NCBI GenBank assembly: GCA_024687125.1
Contig: JAILFA010000025.1
Span: forward strand, 21,692-85,691
From: Lachnospiraceae bacterium
GTDB lineage: Bacteria > Bacillota > Clostridia > Lachnospirales > Lachnospiraceae
Reading direction: 5' to 3'
DNA length: 64,000 nt
Positions 27,801 to 33,904 of the stretch are shown in pieces. How positions within the stretch are numbered: position 1 is the stretch's first letter; each line of letters begins with the position of its first letter. A program made the translations under genes and the position numbers. The notes under the pieces were generated by a model, which was given only the letters and a program-made list of their open reading frames with translations, was not told the origin of the DNA and ran no database searches.

Positions 27801-29002
27801 CCGATGCCCTTGCGCCCCAGCTGGAAACGCTCGATACGGAGATCGCCGGATTAAGCCAGGAGATCGAAACGCTGGAGGGCAAGGAGGAACAATATAAGGC
27901 AAAGGTCAAGGAACTGAGGGACAAGCAGGCCGCGGAGGCCAAAAAGAAGAAAAAAAGCAAACAGCCCGAAAGCGGCAGCGGCAAAACGCTGGAAGAGAGA
28001 ATAGAAAAACAGGAAAAGAATCTCCGGATCGTACAGGGCAAGCTGACCAAAAAAAGAAGCAGCCTGGAACAGAAGACACAGGAAAAAAAGGATAAGGAAG
28101 CGGAGAAAAAGACACTGGATGACAGGCTGGAGGAGCTTCGGAAAGAGAAGGACACGCTGATGGCCGCCAATGCCCTTCTGGTTACAAGGTATGAGGCATT
28201 AAAGGCACGGAGAGACGGCTTACAGGCGAAGTATGATCAGCTGGGGGCGGAGAAGAGGATCATCCATAATACCCGGAACATCCAGCTGGATCAGTACGGC
28301 CGCGGGATGCTGGAAAACTCCTTTGCCATCTTTGAATCCGGTGCGGGGATGGTGGGGGACGCGGTACCGATCGCCAAGCCCTTTATCGAGATCGGGCTGA
28401 AGACATTCCAGCTCGGCAAGACCATCGGAATGTTCTATCTGAATCTTGACGCGCAGGATGCCGCCATCGATGAGTTCATCGGAATGGACAAGCTGCTCGC
28501 GGATTACAAGGCACAGTTCAAAGATGCCCAGGGCAAGGTGGACCAGAAAAGGATGAAGGAACAGCTCTCCATGGACGGCTATACGCTGCGCCTCGAGGAT
28601 GACAACGTGATCAAGCAGCAGATCCGCAAGATGGTCCTGATGCGTATGCACTGTTCCAGCTATGAGCAGATCTTTGAAAAGATCACGGAAAACTATGTGG
28701 CGGGGATCTATGATATGATCTTCAAGGATAAGGAAGGCAACTATGTCACGGTCCCTGAGGATAAGCAGGAGCATCCGCCGTTACCGACGCAGGCATCCGC
28801 GACCGCGACTGCCACATCAACATCCACATCGTCATCCGCTTCCCCTCCGCCTGAGGCACCGGCGGATCTGGAGTTCAGAAAACGCCTGGCGATGATGTTT
28901 GCCCCGCTGACATTCACCTGGCCTACACAGCTGAACAACGGGACACCGGTCGGGATCCATCCGAGCATGGATGCAATGAAGGCAAGATTGACGGGAAAAT
29001 AA
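24854..29002 (+). CDS. Very large coiled-coil protein with hydrophobic helices, possible secreted effector or structural protein
   Basis: 1382 residues, not a family I recognise. The N-terminus (1-75) is low-complexity, rich in Gly/Ser/Ala/Pro, with no signal peptide. Residues 75-620 are charged helices. Around 660-720 is a Lys/Arg-rich linker. Hydrophobic, Gly-rich helical segments occur at about 801-832, 891-917 and 1155-1196. Residues 956-1140 are a long heptad-rich coiled coil with a KKKKKSK interruption. The tail has a Thr/Ser/Ala run before a final conserved-looking 45 residues. Coiled coil plus isolated hydrophobic helices is the pattern of translocator or effector proteins of contractile or type III-like systems. 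The small acidic gene just downstream would fit as its chaperone. The start has GGAGGTGTGAG before it. Confidence 0.85.
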   Translation: MPGGSGGASATLNRQSMAPAVSSQLTEEEKARKQAESLAQARMQMDAWRQSTAPASSPGSQGSGGSTAPGTSAAAPTNISMVRTLETGLGLYVPRNQADALPAYTFGDKKVSRLYSSREKGYHRPEHAAERMHQHVERFLASSEITDQHVAQAAATCLQTSMLKSLKDESKIASTGADADTAQWLEVLDKLSGDLSAQDIEGILEDHKQILFQSMAPQEQEKLRAYCKQFPYAAKTLLMEEMAGHLEGKLKSTETIDHGLAERIQGLKKNLKPLCDVLRQSQDYKSVVGDTGDSSDIGGVAERMTEAARKRIRELGTAGQTMREYIEKSDLESIDMKLGKYRAMLQLYETELRGFREAHPAGQTLSEEDKELDEIVTKYLADLDELQDFESFEGLTDEKKASIRRAFGFDDVTVRRETFFQSLDQTIDSVTQVVTRPVQLTGEAQEEKKKKKEEPKEETELLYSTSTISAVKLCDLWVSRNAVKTAQGDSAGNFALELLELPFSERLFAYYLLENQKREDPSVTDALLSQNGYVPNYDKIKKVMVATRFKFHKRIISYFKGSRAGMASRGLERRFANTGALYLHKIEDTVRVVEGDSELADFVEKSRQERLEIMRFEQAGEKLTEGQRTLVGQMKTRHQAYIDLMLKLDKQRALVKKGKKDSSTEVVEAKREVQAAIRAMIDANKAVGRTSRRQARKKSKGGTPPTPQGPELSASTDALLSRKEAKAAMLSEGDVEQKDRYSRMELGGEVTEAISDQVESVEDKLGMLSPLEDWGDVGDAYDPELTAKLGATAKQWDLSPLNEITGATLGALMATEKGCNAVIQFVGLCFQLDQMRAESDGAGGSELADKVVGSIIELVDKLNDMAEAGADMAEAVQTLDDLVKVVDEATELPGLDAVGYVFNGVKILVAGAQMIRASVNESKQREGAKGAIELLDQEMKDMRQGSEKRMIVAMIADLNRDTDQNHTALRANESETREKKDASDALAPQLETLDTEIAGLSQEIETLEGKEEQYKAKVKELRDKQAAEAKKKKKSKQPESGSGKTLEERIEKQEKNLRIVQGKLTKKRSSLEQKTQEKKDKEAEKKTLDDRLEELRKEKDTLMAANALLVTRYEALKARRDGLQAKYDQLGAEKRIIHNTRNIQLDQYGRGMLENSFAIFESGAGMVGDAVPIAKPFIEIGLKTFQLGKTIGMFYLNLDAQDAAIDEFIGMDKLLADYKAQFKDAQGKVDQKRMKEQLSMDGYTLRLEDDNVIKQQIRKMVLMRMHCSSYEQIFEKITENYVAGIYDMIFKDKEGNYVTVPEDKQEHPPLPTQASATATATSTSTSSSASPPPEAPADLEFRKRLAMMFAPLTFTWPTQLNNGTPVGIHPSMDAMKARLTGK

Positions 29003-29012
29003 GGAGGAAGTC

Positions 29013-29534
29013 ATGGATAAGAATAAGGTTCTGGATAAGATCAGAGACAGTCTGGCGGAGCATAACGCAAACTGCCGTTTATACGAAGAAGGGGAGATCT
29101 CCCCCGGAAGAGTACTCGTATGCGAACACAGGGCACTGGGGGTCTACGGACAGGACGGCACCGGCCAGTATATGTTCGCGGATCTGGAAATGGGCGCGGA
29201 AGGCGTGGACTATTTTGTCTGCCTGATCTCGTATGCCGAAGATCTTTTCGGGCAGGATATGCCTGAACTGAGAAAAGCCATCTGCCTGCTCAATTACTAC
29301 ATGCCTTACGGAGCCTTCTGTCTGGGGTCGGAGAACGATCTGTCCTTTAAATACACGCTGATGCTGCCGGACGACATGGATCAGAAAACGGCCGATGAAC
29401 TCGCGGAAATGGCTGTCGTTCACGCGATGGACGGTTACCGGAAAAACATCGCGATGCTGCTGAGTGTCGCGCAGGGCAAGCTTTCCGCCGATGATATCAT
29501 CGACATGTTTGACGTAGGCGACGAGGAAGCGTAA
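29013..29534 (+). CDS. Small acidic YbjN/secretion-chaperone-like protein
   Basis: 173 residues, strongly acidic. The pattern of an N-terminal helix, a central sheet and an ICLLNYYMPYGAFCLGSENDLSFKYTLMLP segment followed by a DELAEMAVVHAMDGYRKNIAMLL helix resembles the YbjN/CesT-like fold shared with type III secretion chaperones. This is a fold-level impression from sequence pattern only. It starts 10 bases after the 1382-residue gene with AAGGAGGAAGTC before the ATG, the usual position of a dedicated chaperone next to its client. Confidence 0.75.
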   Translation: MDKNKVLDKIRDSLAEHNANCRLYEEGEISPGRVLVCEHRALGVYGQDGTGQYMFADLEMGAEGVDYFVCLISYAEDLFGQDMPELRKAICLLNYYMPYGAFCLGSENDLSFKYTLMLPDDMDQKTADELAEMAVVHAMDGYRKNIAMLLSVAQGKLSADDIIDMFDVGDEEA

Positions 29535-29576
29535 AATGGTGGGGACAGTCAACTTTGTCGCAGAAAGGGAGGAGTT

Positions 29577-30521
29577 ATGAAGAAGAAAAAGACACTGCTG
29601 CTGGTCCTGTTCTCGATCCTGCTGTGCCTGGTCTTTACGGCCTGCGGTGAGAGCAAGAGCAGCAAGGACGATGACGACGAAGATGAGGAGGAGACCCTCA
29701 GCGAGGACGATTTCATCGGAACCTGGACCGATGATGAAACGCAGCTGGTCCTGTCCGACGACGGCGAGGGCGTCTTTACCCTGGAGGGTGAGGACAGCGA
29801 CATCACATGGAAGCTGAAGGGCGAAAAGGTCACCTTTAAGATGGACGGTGACAAGTACACCTGCACGATCAACAAGAAGGGTAAGCTCAAGGTTGAGGGC
29901 GGAGACGGAGAGTATACGCTCGAAAAGCAGAAAGCAAAGAAGAACAGCAAGAAGGACAAGAATAAAAAGAAATCGGACGACGAAGACGACGATGATGATG
30001 ACGATGACGATGCCAAGGTGTCCAAGAAGGATAAGGACACCAAAGATGACGTCAAGGTCGAGCCGGACGATAACGATGACGACGATGACGATGACAGCAA
30101 GAAGAAGCCCGACACGAAAAAGGGCGGCACCGGAATGGCTGCGATCGCCGGCTACTATAAGGTCATCGAGATGGAGCAGGATGGCGATGATTACGCCGAG
30201 TATCTCGACATGCTGAACCAGTACGGCATCTATCTTTACTTCACCTTTAACGAGGACGGCACGGCTTCCATGGATATGATGGGGGAGCATGAGGATCTCC
30301 TCTGGGATGACACAAAGATCTGGAGCAAAGGCAGTGAAACGGACGCACAGCCGTATGTCTACAAGAACGATACGCTTTCGATCGAGACGGACGGCGTGAA
30401 GATGGTTCTGCAGCGCCTTTCGGCTGCCGAGGAAAAGACGTTCCTTGAGACCGGCGGCCAGGTCGATGAGGAGGCTCTGATGAAGATGATGGAAGAGATG
30501 GGTTCAGCGTACGAAAACTGA
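29577..30521 (+). CDS. Lipoprotein with poly-aspartate linkers
   Basis: 314 residues. A lysine-rich start, a hydrophobic core and the lipobox VFTAC (Cys22) mark a lipoprotein anchored outside the membrane. Residues about 45-120 form a small beta domain (DFIGTWTDDETQLVLSDDG) of the type seen in Lachnospiraceae DUF5640/lipocalin-like repeats. A linker of alternating Lys and Asp tracts (DDDDDDDDD and later DDDDDDD) follows, then a second beta domain from about residue 183. The acidic runs may bind divalent cations; that is inference. RBS AAAGGGAGGAGTT. It follows the chaperone-like gene by 42 bases and is followed by a terminator. Confidence 0.9.
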   Translation: MKKKKTLLLVLFSILLCLVFTACGESKSSKDDDDEDEEETLSEDDFIGTWTDDETQLVLSDDGEGVFTLEGEDSDITWKLKGEKVTFKMDGDKYTCTINKKGKLKVEGGDGEYTLEKQKAKKNSKKDKNKKKSDDEDDDDDDDDDAKVSKKDKDTKDDVKVEPDDNDDDDDDDSKKKPDTKKGGTGMAAIAGYYKVIEMEQDGDDYAEYLDMLNQYGIYLYFTFNEDGTASMDMMGEHEDLLWDDTKIWSKGSETDAQPYVYKNDTLSIETDGVKMVLQRLSAAEEKTFLETGGQVDEEALMKMMEEMGSAYEN

Positions 30522-30550
30522 GATCCTCTTTCACATCAGGAGAGTATGAC

Positions 30551-30579
30551 AAAGGGAGAGGTGAAAGCCTCTCCCTTTT
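30551..30579 (+). terminator. Terminator-like hairpin after the lipoprotein gene
   Basis: AAAGGGAGAGG (30551-30561) pairs perfectly with CCTCTCCCTTT (30568-30578) across a TGAAAG loop. The U-tract is only four bases, so termination may be partial and allow expression of the gene starting at 30595. Confidence 0.65.
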
Positions 30580-30594
30580 GGAAAGGAACAGGCC

Positions 30595-31146
30595 ATGGGC
30601 AAACTGAAGTTTCCGCTGGTCACGGATCATCTGCTGATCCGGCCGACCGATGAAAAAAGAATCTGGACCGAGGAATGGACGATCAGCCTAAAGGACCGGC
30701 CGGAGGAGCCCATCGGCACGCTCACGTTCGCGGGCGAGAGGGTTGCGGGCGAGATGCCGATCCGCGTGGAGCTGAAACCGGAATACCGCGATCAGGATTA
30801 CGGTTCAGAGGTATTTTACTTCATGTCGCGGTTTGTCTTTCGCTTCCGTGACCTGCGGGAGATCACGGCCGTCTGTGAGCATGAGAACGATCTGTGCGTA
30901 CACGCGCTCGACAAGGCCGGCTATGTCTTCCGCGAGCACAATGACGGCAGGGACTATTATTCCATGAAAAAGAGCAAGACCGCCTGGACGGGGCTCTATG
31001 TGTTCATCGGGTTCATCGCGGGGCTGGCGATGGGCGTTGTGTTTTCCAATCTCTGGGTCGGACTTCTGACGGGCGTCATCGCGGGAACCATCTTCGGATA
31101 CGTGCTGGACAAGGCCTGGGGCGTGACCGCGTCGGACTTTTCATAA
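30595..31146 (+). CDS. GNAT-like N-acetyltransferase with C-terminal membrane anchor
   Basis: 183 residues. Residues 1-125 follow the RimJ/RimL-type GNAT pattern: LVTDHLLIRPTDEK, IGTLTFAGER, a PEYRDQDYGSEVFYFM segment in the acetyl-CoA position, ITAVCEHENDLCVHALDKAGYVF. The loop glycines are partly replaced (YRDQDYGSE), so activity is uncertain. Residues about 132-172 hold two hydrophobic segments rich in Gly that should anchor the domain to the membrane. It begins just after a terminator-like hairpin, with GGAAAGGAACAGGCC as ribosome site. Confidence 0.8.
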   Translation: MGKLKFPLVTDHLLIRPTDEKRIWTEEWTISLKDRPEEPIGTLTFAGERVAGEMPIRVELKPEYRDQDYGSEVFYFMSRFVFRFRDLREITAVCEHENDLCVHALDKAGYVFREHNDGRDYYSMKKSKTAWTGLYVFIGFIAGLAMGVVFSNLWVGLLTGVIAGTIFGYVLDKAWGVTASDFS

Positions 31147-31175
31147 ATTTTTTGAAGAAATTTCAAAAAAACCTA

Positions 31176-31203
31176 TTGACACCATAGGCGAATGGTGTTA
31201 AAG
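31176..31203 (+). promoter_or_regulatory. Promoter of the metY-cysK leader
   Basis: A consensus -35 TTGACA (31176-31181) is followed after 16 bases by TTAAAG (31198-31203) as a weaker -10. Transcription would start about 50 bases before the leader ORF. The preceding gene ends at 31146. Confidence 0.6.
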
Positions 31204-31261
31204 TGCATTTCAGTGAACGAAAGAAAACAGAGACGCGTTCACGATGAGGAGAAGAGAGACG

Positions 31262-31387
31262 ATGTTTCACACCACAGTGAAAAAACTGTATAGCGCGATG
31301 TGTTGTCGAATGCTGAACTCCCGGGCAGATTCCGAGGCCGGGGCGCTTGGACGGACAAGCATGCGCCTCAGCACAGAGCGATGTTGA
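31262..31387 (+). CDS. Cysteine-containing leader peptide ORF
   Basis: A 41-codon ORF starts at ATG 31262 after GAGGAGAAGAGAGACG and ends at TGA 31385. Its only striking feature is two adjacent Cys codons, TGT TGT at 31301-31306 (peptide ...SAMCCRML), with a third Cys as the final codon. It precedes metY and cysK. The Cys pair lies 11 bases before the strand that competes with the terminator (31318-31326), the geometry expected for a ribosome-stalling sensor of charged tRNA-Cys. The ORF is too short for most gene finders, and its translation is inferred. Confidence 0.6.
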   Translation: MFHTTVKKLYSAMCCRMLNSRADSEAGALGRTSMRLSTERC

Positions 31388-31450
31388 AAGCAGAACCGTT
31401 TTGTGTGCCGATCGCCCGGGAGCTTCCAGAGAAGCCTCGGGATTTTTTAT
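31318..31450 (+). promoter_or_regulatory. Transcription attenuator upstream of metY-cysK
   Basis: CTCCCGGGC (31318-31326) is perfectly complementary to GCCCGGGAG (31414-31422). The same downstream strand is also the 5' arm of a terminator: CCCGGGAGCTTC (31415-31426), loop CAGA, GAAGCCTCGGG (31431-31441), then ATTTTTTAT. The two structures exclude each other. A ribosome stalled at the Cys codons would leave 31318 onward free to form the antiterminator. A moving ribosome would cover it and allow termination. No T-box, SAM riboswitch or other known cysteine/methionine leader signature is visible. Confidence 0.65.
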
Positions 31451-31528
31451 GAGTAAAAATGAGAAAGAGAAACGAACAGTTCAGATAAACAGCCAACAGC
31501 AAACTTAAAAAGAAAAGGAGAAAATACC

Positions 31529-32812
31529 ATGAGCGGATACAGATTTGAAACCTTACAGCTGCACGTAGGACAGGAGCAGGCGGACCCGGCGAGCGACGCG
31601 AGAGCCGTCCCGATCTATCAGACCACCTCTTATGTTTTCCATAACAGCAAGCACGCGGCGGACCGTTTCGGCCTTGCGGACGCCGGCAATATCTACGGGA
31701 GACTGACGAACTCCACGCAGGATGTCCTGGAAAAGAGACTGGCAGCCCTCGAAGGCGGCAGCGCAGCACTTGCCCTGGCCTCCGGCGCGGCGGCGATCAC
31801 CTACACGATCGAAGCCCTCGCGGCAAACGGCGGCCACATCGTCGCCCAGAAGACCATCTACGGCGGAAGCTACAACCTGCTGGCACACACGCTGCCGCAG
31901 TACGGCATCGAGACCACTTTTGTGGACGCGCACAACCTCGCGGAGGTCGAGGGTGCCATCAAGGACAACACCCGGGCGATCTACCTGGAGACCCTGGGTA
32001 ATCCCAACAGCGATATCCCGGACATCGACGCGATCGCGCAGATTGCGCACAAGCACGGCCTGCCGCTCGTGATCGACAACACCTTCGGCACCCCGTATCT
32101 GATCCGTCCGATCGAGCACGGCGCGGACATCGTCGTCCACTCCGCGACCAAGTTCATCGGCGGCCACGGCACGACCCTCGGCGGTATCATCGTCGAATCC
32201 GGCAAGTTTGACTGGAAGGCCAGCGGCAAGTATCCGAACATCGCCGCTCCCAACCCGAGTTACCACGGTGTATCCTTCTACGATGTCGTCGGCCCTGCGG
32301 CTTTTGTCACCTACATCCGTGCGATCCTGCTGCGCGACACCGGCGCGACGATCTCTCCGTTCAACGCATTCCTGCTCCTGCAGGGCGTGGAGACGCTGTC
32401 ACTCAGACTTGAGCGCCATGTAGAGAATACAAAAAAAGTCGTCGAGTTCCTGGCGAACCATCCGCAGGTGGAAAAGGTGAATCATCCTTCCCTTAAGGAT
32501 CACCCGGATCACGCTGTGTATGAGAGATATTTCCCGAACGGCGGCGGCTCCATCTTTACCTTTGACATCAAGGGCGGACAGGAAGAGGCCTGGAAGTTCA
32601 TCGACAACCTCAAGATCTTCTCCCTGCTGGCCAATGTCGCGGACGTCAAGAGCCTCGTGATCCATCCGGCATCCACCACCCACTCTCAGCTCTCCGCTGA
32701 GGAGCTGGCTGATCAGGGGATCCATGCCAACACGATCCGCCTGTCCATCGGAACCGAGCATATCGACGATATCCTCGAGGATCTGAAGAACGCGTTTGAA
32801 GCGGCGAAATAA
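31529..32812 (+). CDS. metY: O-acetylhomoserine sulfhydrylase / aminocarboxypropyltransferase
   Basis: 427 residues, the normal length of MetY. It is a Cys/Met-metabolism PLP enzyme: the cofactor lysine is K208 in HSATKFIGGHG. The N-terminus YRFETLQLHVGQEQADP and the YGRLTNSTQDVLEKRLAALEGG region are characteristic of MetY as opposed to MetB/MetC. The enzyme makes homocysteine from O-acetylhomoserine and sulfide, linking sulfide to methionine. The ATG follows AAAAGGAGAAAATACC, 80 bases after the attenuator's U-run. cysK lies 53 bases downstream without a terminator, so the two form a sulfide-assimilation operon under the leader's control. Confidence 0.95.
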   Translation: MSGYRFETLQLHVGQEQADPASDARAVPIYQTTSYVFHNSKHAADRFGLADAGNIYGRLTNSTQDVLEKRLAALEGGSAALALASGAAAITYTIEALAANGGHIVAQKTIYGGSYNLLAHTLPQYGIETTFVDAHNLAEVEGAIKDNTRAIYLETLGNPNSDIPDIDAIAQIAHKHGLPLVIDNTFGTPYLIRPIEHGADIVVHSATKFIGGHGTTLGGIIVESGKFDWKASGKYPNIAAPNPSYHGVSFYDVVGPAAFVTYIRAILLRDTGATISPFNAFLLLQGVETLSLRLERHVENTKKVVEFLANHPQVEKVNHPSLKDHPDHAVYERYFPNGGGSIFTFDIKGGQEEAWKFIDNLKIFSLLANVADVKSLVIHPASTTHSQLSAEELADQGIHANTIRLSIGTEHIDDILEDLKNAFEAAK

Positions 32813-32865
32813 GTGGTGTAAAATAACTCGCAAATCCTGTTGTCAACAGAAAGAAGGTAGATATC

Positions 32866-33801
32866 ATGGCTAACATTTATAAAGGAACACTGGGACTCGT
32901 CGGCAATACGCCGCTTGTAGAGGTTGTCAATATCGAAAAGGAACTCGGTCTGGAAGCGACCGTCCTCGTAAAGCTTGAGTATTTCAATCCCGCCGGGAGC
33001 GTCAAGGACAGGATCGCTAAGGCGATGATCGAGGACGCGGAGGAACGCGGCGTCCTTAAGGAAGGCTCCGTCATCATCGAGCCCACATCGGGCAACACCG
33101 GTATCGGTCTGGCCGCGATCGCAGCATCCAAGGGCTATCGTATCATCCTGACCATGCCCGAGACCATGAGCGTGGAGCGCAGGAGCATCCTCAAGGCCTA
33201 TGGCGCGGAGATCGTGCTGACCGAGGGCGCCAAGGGCATGAAGGGTGCGATCGCGAAGGCGGAGGAACTCGCAAAGGAGATCCCGGATTCCTTTATCCCG
33301 GGACAGTTCGTGAATCCCGCCAACCCGGCGATCCACAAGAAAACGACCGGTCCCGAGATCTGGAAGGACACGGACGGCAAGGTTGACATCTTTATCGCGG
33401 GCGTCGGCACCGGCGGCACCGTGACCGGCACGGGCGAGTATCTCAAAGAGCAGAATCCGAATGTCAAAGTCATCGCTCTTGAGCCCGCTGATTCTCCGGT
33501 CCTCTCCGAGGGCAAGGCCGGGGCGCATAAGATCCAGGGCATCGGTGCGGGCTTCGTGCCGGATGTTCTGAACACCAAGGTTTATGACGAGATCTACAAG
33601 GCTTCCAATGAGGATGCCTTTGAGACTGCAAAGCTCCTCGCGAGAAAAGAGGGTATCTCGGTCGGTATCTCCTCGGGTGCCGCTCTCCATGCCGCCATTG
33701 AATATGCCAAAAAGCCGGAGAACAAGGGCAAGACCATCGTGGCCCTGCTCCCCGACAGCGGCGACCGCTATTATTCCACCGCTCTGTTCGCAACGGAATG
33801 A
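32866..33801 (+). CDS. cysK: Cysteine synthase A (O-acetylserine thiol-lyase)
   Basis: 311 residues. The PLP lysine is K47 in NPAGSVKDR, the substrate loop is [10 protein letters not shown], and the phosphate-binding [12 protein letters not shown] motif is present near residue 178. SSGAALHA and [14 protein letters not shown] complete the CysK signature. It forms cysteine from O-acetylserine and sulfide in the cytoplasm. RBS AAGAAGGTAGATATC. It is followed by a strong terminator. Confidence 0.97.
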   Translation: MANIYKGTLGLVGNTPLVEVVNIEKELGLEATVLVKLEYFNPAGSVKDRIAKAMIEDAEERGVLKEGSVIIEPTSGNTGIGLAAIAASKGYRIILTMPETMSVERRSILKAYGAEIVLTEGAKGMKGAIAKAEELAKEIPDSFIPGQFVNPANPAIHKKTTGPEIWKDTDGKVDIFIAGVGTGGTVTGTGEYLKEQNPNVKVIALEPADSPVLSEGKAGAHKIQGIGAGFVPDVLNTKVYDEIYKASNEDAFETAKLLARKEGISVGISSGAALHAAIEYAKKPENKGKTIVALLPDSGDRYYSTALFATE

Positions 33802-33822
33802 TCGGCAGCAGGAACGATCGGA

Positions 33823-33860
33823 AGAGGCCGGCCCAGCAAAAGGGTCCGGCCTCTTTTTTT
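33823..33860 (+). terminator. Terminator of the metY-cysK operon
   Basis: AGAGGCCGG-CCC (33823-33834) pairs with GGGTCCGGCCTCT (33842-33854) with one bulged base, followed by seven or more T. Confidence 0.92.
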
Positions 33861-33904
33861 CCCTGTTTGTTGTGCTATAATCGGATTTATACGGGGGCAA
33901 AGAG

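Noticed and set aside
24854..29002. Phage tail tape-measure protein
   Set aside because: Length and coiled coil would fit, but no other phage genes are nearby and hydrophobic segments are few and isolated.
29079..30290. 403-codon minus-strand frame with hydrophobic Val/Ile runs
   Set aside because: The runs are the reverse reading of the GAC/GAT poly-Asp tracts of the lipoprotein gene, not membrane helices.
31204..31528. SAM riboswitch or T-box ahead of metY
   Set aside because: Neither the SAM-I core nor the T-box motif or specifier-loop pattern is visible; the Cys-codon ORF and alternative hairpins explain the region better.
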